A program made the translations under genes and the position numbers. The notes below the pieces were generated by a model, which searched no databases, was not told where the DNA came from, and was given only the letters and a program-made list of their open reading frames with translations. Source: Micromonospora sp. NBC_01813 (GTDB lineage Bacteria > Actinomycetota > Actinomycetes > Mycobacteriales > Micromonosporaceae). Taken from it: a stretch of 64,000 bases of DNA. The stretch spans positions 4,091,001 to 4,155,000 of the forward strand of contig NZ_CP109067.1 of NCBI RefSeq assembly GCF_035917335.1, written 5' to 3'. Every line of letters starts with the position of its first letter. The stretch's first letter is position 1. Shown here piece by piece: positions 51,492 through 60,281 of the stretch.

Positions 51492-52807
51492 CGTTGCCGG
51501 TCCAGCAACAGAACGTCGACGGTGGACCCGGCCGCCGCTGCGGTCACCCGCTCGCCGAGCACCAGCAGCCCGTTCGCCTCGGCCAGCCCGGACAGCGTGA
51601 ACGGGCCGCCGGGCAGCGGCTGCACCGTGTAGCCGCCGCCGCGCCGCTCGGCCACGTGCGCCGGCCGGAACTCCCGCAACCCGCCCGGCGACGAGACGGT
51701 CTCCAGCAGGTGGGCACGCACACTCGGCCGGAACACCGGCTCCGCACCGGCCAGCAGTTGAATCACCGGCCGGGCCAACACCTCGAAACCGATCAACGCC
51801 GAACCGGGCTCGCCGGGCAGGCAGACCACGGGCACCTCCTCGGCTCCGACCGTACCGAATCCCAAGGCCGTCCCGGGATAGAGCGCGACGTCGGTGAACT
51901 CGACCGGCCCCGCGCGGCCGCCCTCGCGCCGGGAGAAGATCCGCCGGACCATGTCCCCCGGCCCGGTGCCGGTGCCACCGGTGGTGATGATGACGTCCGC
52001 GCGCATCGCCTGATCCTCGAGCAGCCCCCGCAGCCCCTCCGGATCGTCGTCGCAGATGCCCACCCGGTACGCGAGCGCGCCCACCTCGGCAACCGCCGCG
52101 GTGAGCGCGTGCGAGTTCGCGTCGACCACCTGCCCCGGCTGGCTGCTGCGGCCCACATCCACCAGTTCGTCGCCGGTGGCCACGATCACCACCCGCGGGC
52201 TCGGCCGCACCACCACGTGTCCGATACCGGTGGCGGCGAAGACCGCCACCATCGCCGGCGTCACGTAGGAGCCGGCCCGGGCCAGCACCGACCCGGCGGG
52301 CAGCTCGTCGCCGGCCCGACGCAGCCCGAAGCCGCGCCGGGGCACCTGGAAGATCTCCACCGCCGCCATACCCTGGTCGGTCCAGTCGATCGGCACCACC
52401 ACGTCGGCGGTGATCGGCAGCGGCGCACCGGCGGCCACCGAGAAACAGGTACCCGGGGTGAGCCGGACCGGACGCCAACTCGCCGCCCCCAGATCGCCGA
52501 CGACGTTGAGCCGCACCGACCGGGGCGGCCGCGGCGACGACGACCGGCTGACCGGGATCGCCTTGCTGCCCCGGCCGGCCGGTGCGATGTCGTCCCACCT
52601 GGCCGCGTAGCCGTCGATGGCGGCCTGGTCGAACGCCGGGAAGGCGTGCGGCGCCACGACATCCTCGGCCAGGAGGTTGCCGTGGGCCTGGGTGAGGTCG
52701 AGGTCGAGCGGTGGCAGCGGCCGAATCCTGCGCAGCACGCTGCCCAGGTAGTCGGCGAGCGGCGTCAGCTCGTTGAAGGCCGCCTCGGCACCGGCCGTCG
52801 CGGTCAT
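51488..52807 (-). CDS. Gephyrin-like protein Glp / MoeA homologue
   Basis: 439 residues with the four MoeA domains. The molybdopterin-insertion core has VIIVATGDELV-type and TTGGTGTGPGDMV motifs in the third domain, and a C-terminal beta barrel. MoeA inserts molybdenum into molybdopterin. In this genomic place the paralogue Glp instead links FtsZ to the membrane protein GlpR/SepX in cell division. The locus context favours Glp, but the molybdenum role cannot be excluded. Overlaps galU by 4 bases. Confidence 0.8.
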   Translation of the reverse strand: MTATAGAEAAFNELTPLADYLGSVLRRIRPLPPLDLDLTQAHGNLLAEDVVAPHAFPAFDQAAIDGYAARWDDIAPAGRGSKAIPVSRSSSPRPPRSVRLNVVGDLGAASWRPVRLTPGTCFSVAAGAPLPITADVVVPIDWTDQGMAAVEIFQVPRRGFGLRRAGDELPAGSVLARAGSYVTPAMVAVFAATGIGHVVVRPSPRVVIVATGDELVDVGRSSQPGQVVDANSHALTAAVAEVGALAYRVGICDDDPEGLRGLLEDQAMRADVIITTGGTGTGPGDMVRRIFSRREGGRAGPVEFTDVALYPGTALGFGTVGAEEVPVVCLPGEPGSALIGFEVLARPVIQLLAGAEPVFRPSVRAHLLETVSSPGGLREFRPAHVAERRGGGYTVQPLPGGPFTLSGLAEANGLLVLGERVTAAAAGSTVDVLLLDRQR

Positions 52808-53763
52808 GTAGTGGGCACCCCGGGTGCGTCGGCGACGAACTCCTTGAGCCAGGCGCGGAACTCGTCGCCGAGCCCTTCCCGCTGGCAGGCGATCTGCACC
52901 ACGGCCTGCAGGTAGCCGAGCGGAGCGCCGGTGTCGTAGCGGGTGCCCCGGTAGACGATGCCGTGCACCGGGGTCCCCTCGGCCAGCAGCATCGCCATCG
53001 CGTCGGTCAACTGGATCTCGCCGCCGCTGCCGGGCTTCGTCCGTTTGATCGCCTCGAAGATGCTGGCCGGCAGCACGTAGCGGCCGAGCACCGCGAGGTT
53101 GCTCGGGGCCTCCTCGGCGGACGGCTTCTCCACCAGCCCGGTCACCCGGACGATCTCGGCACCGTTCTGCACCGATTCCTCGGCGGGTTCGACCGAGGCG
53201 ATGCCGTACCGCTTGGTCTCGGCCGGCGGCACCTCCATGAAGGCCAGTACGATCCCACCGGCCCGGGCCTGCAGGTCGATCATTGCCGGCAGCAGCGGGT
53301 CGTCCTCGGCGACGAACTCGTCACCGAGCAGCACCGCGAACGGCTGGTCGCCGATGTGGCTCTGCGCGCAGCCCACCGCGTGGCCGAGGCCGAGCGGCTC
53401 GTGCTGGCGGCAGGTGTAGATGTCGGCGAGTTCACTCGGCCTGCGGATGGCGTCGAGCCGTACCTGGTCGCCCTTGTCCGCGAGCCGGCCCTCCAGGTAG
53501 GGCTGCCGGTCGAAGTGGTCGACCATCGAGGTCTTGCCGCGGCCGGTGATCAGCAGCACGTCGTCGATGCCGGCGGCCGCTGCCTCTTCGACGATGTACT
53601 GCAGGACGGGGCGGTCGACCAGCGGCAGCAGTTCTTTGGGAACGGCCTTCGTGGCGGGCAGGAACCGGGTGGCGAGCCCGGCGGCGGGAATGACCGCCTT
53701 CACCGCGCGTTGCGGCGCGCCTGCGGTGGGGGTCGTTGCTGGGGTGGCTGCATGCTCCGACAT
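52804..53763 (-). CDS. galU: UTP--glucose-1-phosphate uridylyltransferase
   Basis: 319 residues. Makes UDP-glucose, a precursor for trehalose, wall polysaccharides and glycolipids. Nucleotidyl-transfer signature GLATRFLPATKAVPKELLPL near residue 30, with the following VDRP and VEKP loops. First gene of the galU-glp-GNAT-sepX chain, with 4-base overlaps between the first three. The DGC gene ending 10 bp upstream may be cotranscribed. Confidence 0.94.
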   Translation of the reverse strand: MSEHAATPATTPTAGAPQRAVKAVIPAAGLATRFLPATKAVPKELLPLVDRPVLQYIVEEAAAAGIDDVLLITGRGKTSMVDHFDRQPYLEGRLADKGDQVRLDAIRRPSELADIYTCRQHEPLGLGHAVGCAQSHIGDQPFAVLLGDEFVAEDDPLLPAMIDLQARAGGIVLAFMEVPPAETKRYGIASVEPAEESVQNGAEIVRVTGLVEKPSAEEAPSNLAVLGRYVLPASIFEAIKRTKPGSGGEIQLTDAMAMLLAEGTPVHGIVYRGTRYDTGAPLGYLQAVVQIACQREGLGDEFRAWLKEFVADAPGVPTT

Positions 53764-53772
53764 GCCGCGAGA

Positions 53773-56172
53773 CTATCGGCCACGGCTCTGTCTCGGCGGG
53801 TGTGGCCCGAAAGACGCGCCGCCGCCCGGGGCGAGTCCACCCTCCGGGTTGGCCTCGGGACCGGCGGCCGGCACCTTGGCGGCCAGCCCGGCCACCCTGC
53901 TGGCGACCCGGAAAGTGTCGCGGCCAGCGGCTTTCGCCGCGTACAGCGCGTCGTCGGCGGCGTCGAGCACTTCCTCCCCGCCGATGGCGTGATCCGGATA
54001 GACGGCCATCCCGATCGATACGGTCACCGAGACCGTGGCGGGCGCTCGCCGGCCGGAACCGAGGTGCGGCTCGACCCTGATCGGGCTGTCGCGGACCGCG
54101 GCGCAGAGCCGCTCGGCGACGATGGCCGCGCCCCGTTCGTCGGTCTCCGGCAGCAACACGACGAACTCCTCGCCGCCCTGGCGGAACGCCAGGTCGACTT
54201 CCCGGATCTCCGCCCGGACCCGCCGGGCGAACTCCACCAGTACGGTGTCACCCGCCGCGTGCCCGTACGTGTCGTTGATGTCCTTGAACCGGTCCAGGTC
54301 GAGCGCGAGTACGGCGAGCATCCGGCCGAACCGGGCGGCCCGTTCGATTTCGCGGTGGATCGACTCCCGCAGGTGCCGGTAGTTCCACAACCCGGTGAGC
54401 GGGTCGGTCACCGACAGCCGCTCCGCCTCCTTGTGCATCCGTACGTTGTTCACGGCGACCGCCGCGTGCCCGGCGAAGGTACGCAGCGTGATCAGGTCGG
54501 CGTCGTCGAACTCGTCGCCGCCGAGCCGGTCGTAGACCGCCAGCACCCCGAACGCGGCCGGGGTCGCCGCATGCCGTCGGCCGGTCCCCAGTGGCTGACG
54601 TCCGGTGCCGGGTTGGCCCGACTCGGCCGGGTCGGCGGCGTACGCGGCACCGACGTCGTCGCTCCAGTTCGGTACGGAGAACGGCACCGCCACGTAGGTG
54701 CGGCACGCCGGCTCGTACGCCGACAGCGCGGGACCGTCGCGGTCGATCCGCCCCCGCCTCGGTTGCCCGCTCAACGCGACGGTGCCGAGCAGTCCACTGC
54801 CGAGCGGGACCTGCAGGGTGCCGGCCGCGGTCGCCGGGGTGGCCGGGGTCGCCGGGGTGCTGCCGGCGGGGAACGACGCCACCCCGGACAGCCCGGCGCT
54901 CGACGGGCCGGCGCTCGACGGGCCGACCGGGGCGGCGTGCTGCTCCGACGACTGGCCGACCAGGACACCGGCCACCGGATCGAGCACCAGTACCGCGCCG
55001 TCGCGCGCCCCGGTCGCGGCCAACGCGGTCTGCAGGATCACCCGCAGGATCCGTTGCAGGTCGTGCGTACTCGACAGGGTGTCGCCCAGGATCGTCAACT
55101 GCCCCCGCAGCTGGTCCCGGCTCGCGGTGAGCGCTTGTACGTAGGCGTGCGACTCGCGCGTCATCCGGTTGAAGATGGTGGCCAGCTCGCTCACCTCGTC
55201 GGATCCACGCACCGGCACCCGAGCGGTCAGGTCGCCGTTCACCACCCGGCCGGCCGCGTCGGCGAGTTCGGCCAACGGCTGGGTGGTCGAGCGGGCCAGC
55301 CACCAGGCCACGACGACCGCGAGCAGTCCGGCCAGGACGACCGTGGCCACCAGCACCGCGTACAGCCCGGACAGCTGGTCTCGTGGCGTCGACACGGCCA
55401 ACGGCAGCGGCTGGCCGTGGCCGGCTCCGAGCCGCCGCACGTACCGACCACTGTCGGTCGACTCGGTCTGGCCGTCGGCCAGGCCGCCAGCGACCGCCAC
55501 CACGCCGTCGCGTACCGACAGTGGTTCGGTGCTGTGCACCACCGCGGCTGCGGCGGTGTCACCGAACAGGGTGACCGCGACGCCGCTGGCGGCGGCGAGT
55601 CTGGTCACGAAGGCGGCGTCCAGCAGCTTCGCGGCGGCGACCCGGCCGACCAGCGCGCCGTCGGCGTCGCGGATCTCGACGTGGGCCGCGACGGCGGGCG
55701 GATCGGATGCCGACCGTGCACCGGGCTGCCCGGCCGGTGGCGTCTGGGGCGCGGCCGATCCGTCTGCTGATCCCGCGTCCGCTGCCGGCCTATCCGCTGC
55801 CGCCCCGTCCGTCCCGTCGGTGGTGCAGCCGACCCAGGGCAACGGTGGCAGGTCCCCGGTGACCGCGACCGGGGCGCCGTCCGGGCCGGTCACCCGGATG
55901 ACCGAGGCCAGCCCGCGGGCGACCACCTGGGATGCGGCGGCATCGGCCTGCACCCGGTCGGGAATCACCGCGACCGCACCGGCCGCCGCCTCCAGTTGGG
56001 TGCACAGGGCGTTGATCGACGTACGGATGCTGACTGTTGCCAGATCGAGACGTTCCATTGACCGGCTCTGCTCGACGGCGGCTACCGTGGCCCCGACGAA
56101 GAACGCCCCGAGGAGGACCGGTCCGAGCACGACCAGGAGGAAAGCCGTGGTCAACCGTCCGCGCAGGGTCAC
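53773..56172 (-). CDS. Membrane GGDEF diguanylate cyclase with HAMP and GAF
   Basis: About 799 residues from a GTG with GGGGGAAGC upstream; the longer frame to 56346 overlaps the divergent gene. Two membrane helices (about 8-32 and 265-290) enclose a sensor domain with cysteines; HAMP at about 295-345; a GAF-like domain at about 375-570; GGDEF at about 580-745 with the active GGEEF at about 666. RxxD (REVD) exactly five residues before GGEEF forms the inhibitory I-site. So it should make cyclic di-GMP under product inhibition. It is beside the division genes but has no visible link to them. Confidence 0.9.
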   Translation of the reverse strand: MTLRGRLTTAFLLVVLGPVLLGAFFVGATVAAVEQSRSMERLDLATVSIRTSINALCTQLEAAAGAVAVIPDRVQADAAASQVVARGLASVIRVTGPDGAPVAVTGDLPPLPWVGCTTDGTDGAAADRPAADAGSADGSAAPQTPPAGQPGARSASDPPAVAAHVEIRDADGALVGRVAAAKLLDAAFVTRLAAASGVAVTLFGDTAAAAVVHSTEPLSVRDGVVAVAGGLADGQTESTDSGRYVRRLGAGHGQPLPLAVSTPRDQLSGLYAVLVATVVLAGLLAVVVAWWLARSTTQPLAELADAAGRVVNGDLTARVPVRGSDEVSELATIFNRMTRESHAYVQALTASRDQLRGQLTILGDTLSSTHDLQRILRVILQTALAATGARDGAVLVLDPVAGVLVGQSSEQHAAPVGPSSAGPSSAGLSGVASFPAGSTPATPATPATAAGTLQVPLGSGLLGTVALSGQPRRGRIDRDGPALSAYEPACRTYVAVPFSVPNWSDDVGAAYAADPAESGQPGTGRQPLGTGRRHAATPAAFGVLAVYDRLGGDEFDDADLITLRTFAGHAAVAVNNVRMHKEAERLSVTDPLTGLWNYRHLRESIHREIERAARFGRMLAVLALDLDRFKDINDTYGHAAGDTVLVEFARRVRAEIREVDLAFRQGGEEFVVLLPETDERGAAIVAERLCAAVRDSPIRVEPHLGSGRRAPATVSVTVSIGMAVYPDHAIGGEEVLDAADDALYAAKAAGRDTFRVASRVAGLAAKVPAAGPEANPEGGLAPGGGASFGPHPPRQSRGR

Positions 56173-56255
56173 GCTTCCCCCAGAGATTTTGCACCTGTTG
56201 GTGCGATGCTGACACAACTCGGACGGTCCGCAGCGGTTGCCACCAGGAGTGTTGA

Positions 56256-56921
56256 GTGTCGGATTTTCTCGATGGAGCGAACGCCGATGCATCGACCAAG
56301 GCCAGACTCCGTACCGACATTCTGTCGCGTCGACGCGGGTTGACAACCCGCCAGATAGGTGTGGCCAACGAACGCATCGGGTCCGCGCTGCGCCGATTCA
56401 TCGACTGGCGTGCTCCCCGGCTGGTCGCCGGCTATGCGCCGGTCGGCACCGAGCCGGGTGGCAGCGACCTGCCGCAGTTGCTTGCTGACCTGGTCGGCGG
56501 GGCGGAGAGGGTGCTGCTGCCGATCCTGCTGCCCGACCGGGATCTGGACTGGGCGCGGCTCGACGACGCCGGGCTCACCCGCTCCGGCGACCCTGCCCAG
56601 CTGTCCCGTGGCGCGGCCGGGCTGCGGGAGCCGACCGGCCGCCGGCTCGGCCCGACGGCGGTCGCCGACGCGGACCTGGTCGTGGTCCCGGCGCTGGCTG
56701 TCGATCTTCAAGGGGTACGGCTGGGGCGCGGTGGAGGTTCGTACGACCGGGCGCTGGCCCGCGTCCACCCCGGCGTTGCGGTCGTCGCGCTCGTCCATGA
56801 CGGCGAGGTGCTACCGGACCTGCCGGCGCAGCCGCACGACCGTCCGGTGAGCGCGGTGGTCACTCCGGCCGGGCTGCGCTGGCTCGGCGACCACCGCGAC
56901 GATCGGCCGACGGGTGAGTAG
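56256..56921 (+). CDS. 5-formyltetrahydrofolate cyclo-ligase
   Basis: 221 residues from a GTG with AGGAG at 6 bases. Converts 5-formyl-THF to 5,10-methenyl-THF with ATP. The ATP-binding LGRGGGSYDRALARVHPGV motif sits near residue 150-168; the N-terminal basic ATP loop (KARLRTDILSRRR) is present. Divergent from the cyclase. Confidence 0.92.
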   Translation: MSDFLDGANADASTKARLRTDILSRRRGLTTRQIGVANERIGSALRRFIDWRAPRLVAGYAPVGTEPGGSDLPQLLADLVGGAERVLLPILLPDRDLDWARLDDAGLTRSGDPAQLSRGAAGLREPTGRRLGPTAVADADLVVVPALAVDLQGVRLGRGGGSYDRALARVHPGVAVVALVHDGEVLPDLPAQPHDRPVSAVVTPAGLRWLGDHRDDRPTGE

Positions 56922-57016
56922 TGCCTCCCTCCGCTGGACGAAGCGGGGTCCGATGACGCACCATTGGCACTCGAGTGGGTTGAGTGCCAGACACCCGGCC
57001 AAGTTCGGAGGAGACC

Positions 57017-57418
57017 GTGCCTACGTACCAGTACGCCTGCACCGCGTGCGGACACCAGCTCGAGGCGGTGCAGTCCTTCACCGACGAGCCGCTGAGCGAC
57101 TGCCCGTCGTGCGAGGGCCGGCTGCGCAAGGTTTTCAACTCGGTGGGCATCGTCTTCAAGGGCTCCGGGTTCTACCGGACCGACTCGCGCAACGGTGAGG
57201 GCAAGATCCCGGCCAACGGCGGCGCGGCGGCGGACAAGCCGGCGACGGAGAAGAAGGACGCTCCGGCCAGCGGCTCGACCGGCAGCAGCGGTTCGACCAG
57301 CGGCGGGACGACGTCGAACGCCGCAAGCTCCGGCGGTTCCGCCGGCACCTCGTCGGCCTCCGGCGGGTCGTCCAGCGGGACCAAGGCCTCGGCGGGAGCC
57401 GGGTCGACCGGCAGCTGA
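57017..57418 (+). CDS. FmdB-family zinc ribbon protein
   Basis: 133 residues from the GTG at 57017 with GGAGGAGA upstream. The zinc ribbon uses CTACGHQ and CPSCEG in the first 40 residues, then FKGSGFYRTD; the rest is a Ser/Gly/Thr low-complexity tail without structure. Function of FmdB proteins is not settled (regulatory DNA/RNA or protein binding). Confidence 0.9.
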   Translation: MPTYQYACTACGHQLEAVQSFTDEPLSDCPSCEGRLRKVFNSVGIVFKGSGFYRTDSRNGEGKIPANGGAAADKPATEKKDAPASGSTGSSGSTSGGTTSNAASSGGSAGTSSASGGSSSGTKASAGAGSTGS

Positions 57419-57422
57419 CCGC

Positions 57423-57605
57423 TCAGCCCCAGTGCGGCGGACGCTCGGCCAGCAACCAGGCGTCGTTCGACCCGGCATGGTCGCCCCAGCCCCGATCGGT
57501 GTCGTCGCTGGTCTGCTCCGGCAGCAGCGGAGCGTCGTCGCTGAGGTCGACGACGCGATCGTCGTCATGCCGGCCCTCCGGCCGGGAGGCGTCTGCTTCC
57601 CGCAC
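57423..57605 (-). CDS. 60-residue acidic protein, leaderless
   Basis: Starts at a GTG 7 bases after TAGCCT (leaderless); an ATG at 57632 is an alternative. The sequence is acidic (runs such as HDDDRVVDLSDD) and ends WGDHAGSNDAWLLAERPPHWG, a Trp/Pro tail that looks conserved in actinobacteria. Unknown function, cytoplasmic. Stop is 4 bp from the convergent fmdB stop. Confidence 0.6.
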   Translation of the reverse strand: MREADASRPEGRHDDDRVVDLSDDAPLLPEQTSDDTDRGWGDHAGSNDAWLLAERPPHWG

Positions 57606-57649
57606 GGCCCCCAGGCTACCCGGCCGCCGCATTGGTAGCGTCGTCGGTC
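57606..57649. promoter_or_regulatory. Two leaderless promoters back to back
   Basis: TAGCCT (minus, 57618-57613) serves the acidic-protein GTG and TAGCGT (57636-57641) serves the GTG at 57650, each with 7-8 bases between box and start. Only 44 bp separates the two start codons, so the genes may be regulated together. Confidence 0.5.
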
Positions 57650-57988
57650 GTGACCACAGATGACGGCGGCGGCGACGATCCGTACTGGCGACGGCCCGAT
57701 CCGGCGACGCCGGAGTCCGACGGCGGCCGGGCCCGGCCGGAAGACGCCGGGCCGGGCCGCAACGCGCCGAGCTACGCCGGCCCCCCGGTCGGGACGCCAC
57801 CGCCACCCGGCTGGCGGCCGCCGCTGGTCGTCAACCCGGCCCCGCCGGGATCCCTGCCGCCACAGGACCTCGCCGCCGTCGACGGCGAGGAGCGCAACGC
57901 CCGTACGGTGACCTACGGCATCGGCATGATCGCGGCGGCAATCATGATCATTTTGACCTGTCTGCTCTGCTCCCGGGTGCTGTTCTGA
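57650..57988 (+). CDS. Small single-pass membrane protein
   Basis: 112 residues from the leaderless GTG at 57650. A long Pro/Gly/Asp-rich soluble N-terminal part (about 80 residues) and one C-terminal helix at about 90-110 with cysteines near the end (LTCLLCSRVLF). Tail-anchored by layout; family unknown. Confidence 0.6.
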   Translation: MTTDDGGGDDPYWRRPDPATPESDGGRARPEDAGPGRNAPSYAGPPVGTPPPPGWRPPLVVNPAPPGSLPPQDLAAVDGEERNARTVTYGIGMIAAAIMIILTCLLCSRVLF

Positions 57989-58036
57989 CCCGGTGCCCGG
58001 CTTGTACCCGACCGACCTGCGTGTTTCGATGGGAGA

Positions 58037-58456
58037 ATGCCCGCCGAGGAGGAGCTACGCAGCCGAGGCCTGCGGGTCACCCGGCCGCGGCTCGCCGTGC
58101 TGGACGTGCTCGCCCAGGGCGGCCACCTCGGGGCGGACGAGATCGCCCAGCGGGTACGTGACCGGATCGGCTCGGTCTCCACCCAGGCGGTGTACGACGT
58201 TCTCCACGCGTTGACCCAGGCCGGCCTGGCCCGCCGGATCGAGCCCGCTGGCGGCTCCACCAGATACGAGGCCCGCACCGGCGACAACCATCACCATGTC
58301 GTCTGCCGCGGCTGTGGGGTGGTCGGCGACGTCGACTGCGCCGTCGGCGCCGCGCCGTGTCTGGAGCCCAGTGCCCGCCACGGCTTCGTCATCGACGAGG
58401 CGGAGGTCACCTTCTGGGGGCTGTGCCCCAGTTGTCAGCAGGACCCCGCCCGATGA
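58037..58456 (+). CDS. Fur-family metal-dependent repressor
   Basis: 139 residues. Winged helix at about 10-75 (RVTRPRLAVLDVLAQGGHLGADEIAQRV); the dimer half has GDNHHHVVCRGCG and CPSCQQ, the structural zinc cysteines and metal-sensing histidines. Its ATG-ATGA-type overlap with the next gene is typical for a coupled target. In actinobacteria Fur/CatR members control catalase or iron genes; here no catalase follows. Confidence 0.92.
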   Translation: MPAEEELRSRGLRVTRPRLAVLDVLAQGGHLGADEIAQRVRDRIGSVSTQAVYDVLHALTQAGLARRIEPAGGSTRYEARTGDNHHHVVCRGCGVVGDVDCAVGAAPCLEPSARHGFVIDEAEVTFWGLCPSCQQDPAR

Positions 58457-59346
58457 CCGACACCGACACCGACACCGACGACGTCGGACTGTACGGGCCC
58501 GGTTCGGTCACCTGGCGGGTGCACGACGAGCCGATCCTCGTCCTCGCCGGCCTGCGCAGCCTCTATCTGCAGGCGCTGCACCCGCTGATGATCGCTGGCG
58601 TGGCGCAGAACTCGACCTACCGATCGGACGCGTTCGGCCGGCTGATGCGCACCTCCGAATACATGGCCACGACGGTCTGGGGCACCACCACGCAGGCGCA
58701 GGCAGCCGCCGCACGGATCCGCCGGCTGCACGCCCGGCTGCGGGCGACCGACCCGGCCACCGGCACCGAGTTCCGCCTCGACGACCCCGACCTGATGCGC
58801 TGGGTCCATGTCTCCGAGGCGGAATCGATCCTGGACACCGCCACCCGGTCCGGGCTCGCCCTGACGCCGGACGAGGTGGACCGCTACTACGCCGAGCAGC
58901 GGCGCAGCGCGGCGCTGGTCGGCCTCGACCCCGGCACCGTCCCGGGCAGCGCGACCGAGATCGCCGAGTACTACCGGTCGGTCCGCCCACAACTTCGGGT
59001 GACCCGCGAGGCGGCCGAGACCGCCCTGTTTCTCACCGCGCCACCGGTGCCGGCGCAGCTCAGCCTGCCGTGGCGGGTCGCTCTCGGCTTCGGGCCGCCC
59101 CGGCTGGCGTACCTCGGTCTCGCGGCCACCGCCATCGGCCTGCTGCCGGCCTGGGCCCGACGGATGTACGGCGGGTTGGGCCTGCCGGCGACCGACGTCG
59201 GCGCCGCGCTGTCCGCACGCGGGTTACGGCTGGCGCTGCGCGCCGTACCCCGTGACCTGGTGGATGGTCCGATCCGCAAGGCGGCGCGGGCCCGAGCCGG
59301 GCGGACCGTCACTGCGGCGGGGTACGGGGCTGCGGCGGGCCGTTGA
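58453..59346 (+). CDS. MpaB-like (DUF2236) oxygenase
   Basis: 297 residues from the ATG inside the Fur stop. DUF2236 / MpaB fold: all-helical, with the HDEPILVLAGLRSLYLQALHP-type segment near residue 20-40 holding conserved His and Arg, and DDPDLMRWVHVSEAESIL at about 105. Related proteins are latex-clearing oxygenase Lcp and fungal MpaB, heme-type oxygenases; the substrate is not known. The pairing with Fur suggests iron- or peroxide-dependent expression. Confidence 0.8.
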   Translation: MTDTDTDTDDVGLYGPGSVTWRVHDEPILVLAGLRSLYLQALHPLMIAGVAQNSTYRSDAFGRLMRTSEYMATTVWGTTTQAQAAAARIRRLHARLRATDPATGTEFRLDDPDLMRWVHVSEAESILDTATRSGLALTPDEVDRYYAEQRRSAALVGLDPGTVPGSATEIAEYYRSVRPQLRVTREAAETALFLTAPPVPAQLSLPWRVALGFGPPRLAYLGLAATAIGLLPAWARRMYGGLGLPATDVGAALSARGLRLALRAVPRDLVDGPIRKAARARAGRTVTAAGYGAAAGR

Positions 59347-60250
59347 GCAGCCGCTCCACCGCGGCCCACGGCTGCTGCTCGGGCTGCTGGCTGCCGGCCG
59401 GGCAGACCCGGCGGAAGTCACACCAGCCGCACAGCGTTCCCGGGGCGGTCGGGAACGCCTCGTCCGGGTCGGCGCCGTCGGCCGTCGACCGCTGGGCCGC
59501 GCTGATGTCCCGCGCCGTCGCCTCGGCCCGGGCCACCTGCCGGTCCAGCGACTCGGCGGTGTGTTCGAAGGCGCTCACCGTGCCGGTCGGCAGGTGGTGC
59601 AACTCCACCCGACGGCACGGCCGGCGGAACACCCGCTGCGCGGCGTACGCGTACAGCGCCAAAGCCTGTGAACCACGGGCGTCGTCCGTGGTCAGGCCGG
59701 CCCGGCCGGTCTTGTAGTCGACGATCACCGCTTCGGCTCCGTCCGGCCCCGACCGCGCGTCGATCCGGTCGGCCCGGCCGTTGAAGGCCAGCACCGACGT
59801 CTTCACCGCGACCACCCGCTCGACGCCGAGTGGTTCGACCGTCGGGTCGAGTGAGCCGAGATACGCTTCCAACCACTGCAGCGCCTGCTGGTACGCGGTG
59901 CGCTCCTGCTCGTCGTCGCGGTAGCCCTCCCGGACCCAGGTGCTCTTGAGCAGGGCCGCGACCCCTTCGGGTCGGCGTTGCTCAGCGGGCCGGCTGAACC
60001 AGCCACGCAACGCGGTGTGCACGCTCGCGCCCAGCGAGTTGTGTGCCCACGGCGGGCCCTTGGGCGGCGCCGGCCGGTCCAGGTAGGTGTAGCGGTAGCG
60101 ACGCGGGCAGTCGGTGAACGCCGCGAGTTTGCTCGGCGTGCAGACGAACAACCGCTCGGGCATGCCGGCGAAGCCGAGCTGCTCGGCGGCCGGGGTGGGC
60201 CGGGCAGCACCGGGACGCCGCTGGCCAGCTGGGGAGGAGGAGCTTGGCAC
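59309..60250 (-). CDS. RecB/AddB-type PD-(D/E)XK nuclease
   Basis: About 313 residues from the GTG at 60250. Nuclease core with GRADRID and VDYKTGRAG (Asp and Lys of the PD-(D/E)XK site). The early cysteine in CPRRYRY and the late CGWCDFRRVC set give four ligands for an iron-sulfur cluster as in AddB and Cas4. Role in DNA repair is likely, as for the stand-alone actinobacterial members; no CRISPR genes are near. The 3' end overlaps the convergent oxygenase gene by 38 bases. Confidence 0.88.
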   Translation of the reverse strand: MPSSSSPAGQRRPGAARPTPAAEQLGFAGMPERLFVCTPSKLAAFTDCPRRYRYTYLDRPAPPKGPPWAHNSLGASVHTALRGWFSRPAEQRRPEGVAALLKSTWVREGYRDDEQERTAYQQALQWLEAYLGSLDPTVEPLGVERVVAVKTSVLAFNGRADRIDARSGPDGAEAVIVDYKTGRAGLTTDDARGSQALALYAYAAQRVFRRPCRRVELHHLPTGTVSAFEHTAESLDRQVARAEATARDISAAQRSTADGADPDEAFPTAPGTLCGWCDFRRVCPAGSQQPEQQPWAAVERLLNGPPQPRTPPQ

Positions 60251-60281
60251 GTGACCGATCCTGCCACGGCACGTCCACCGG

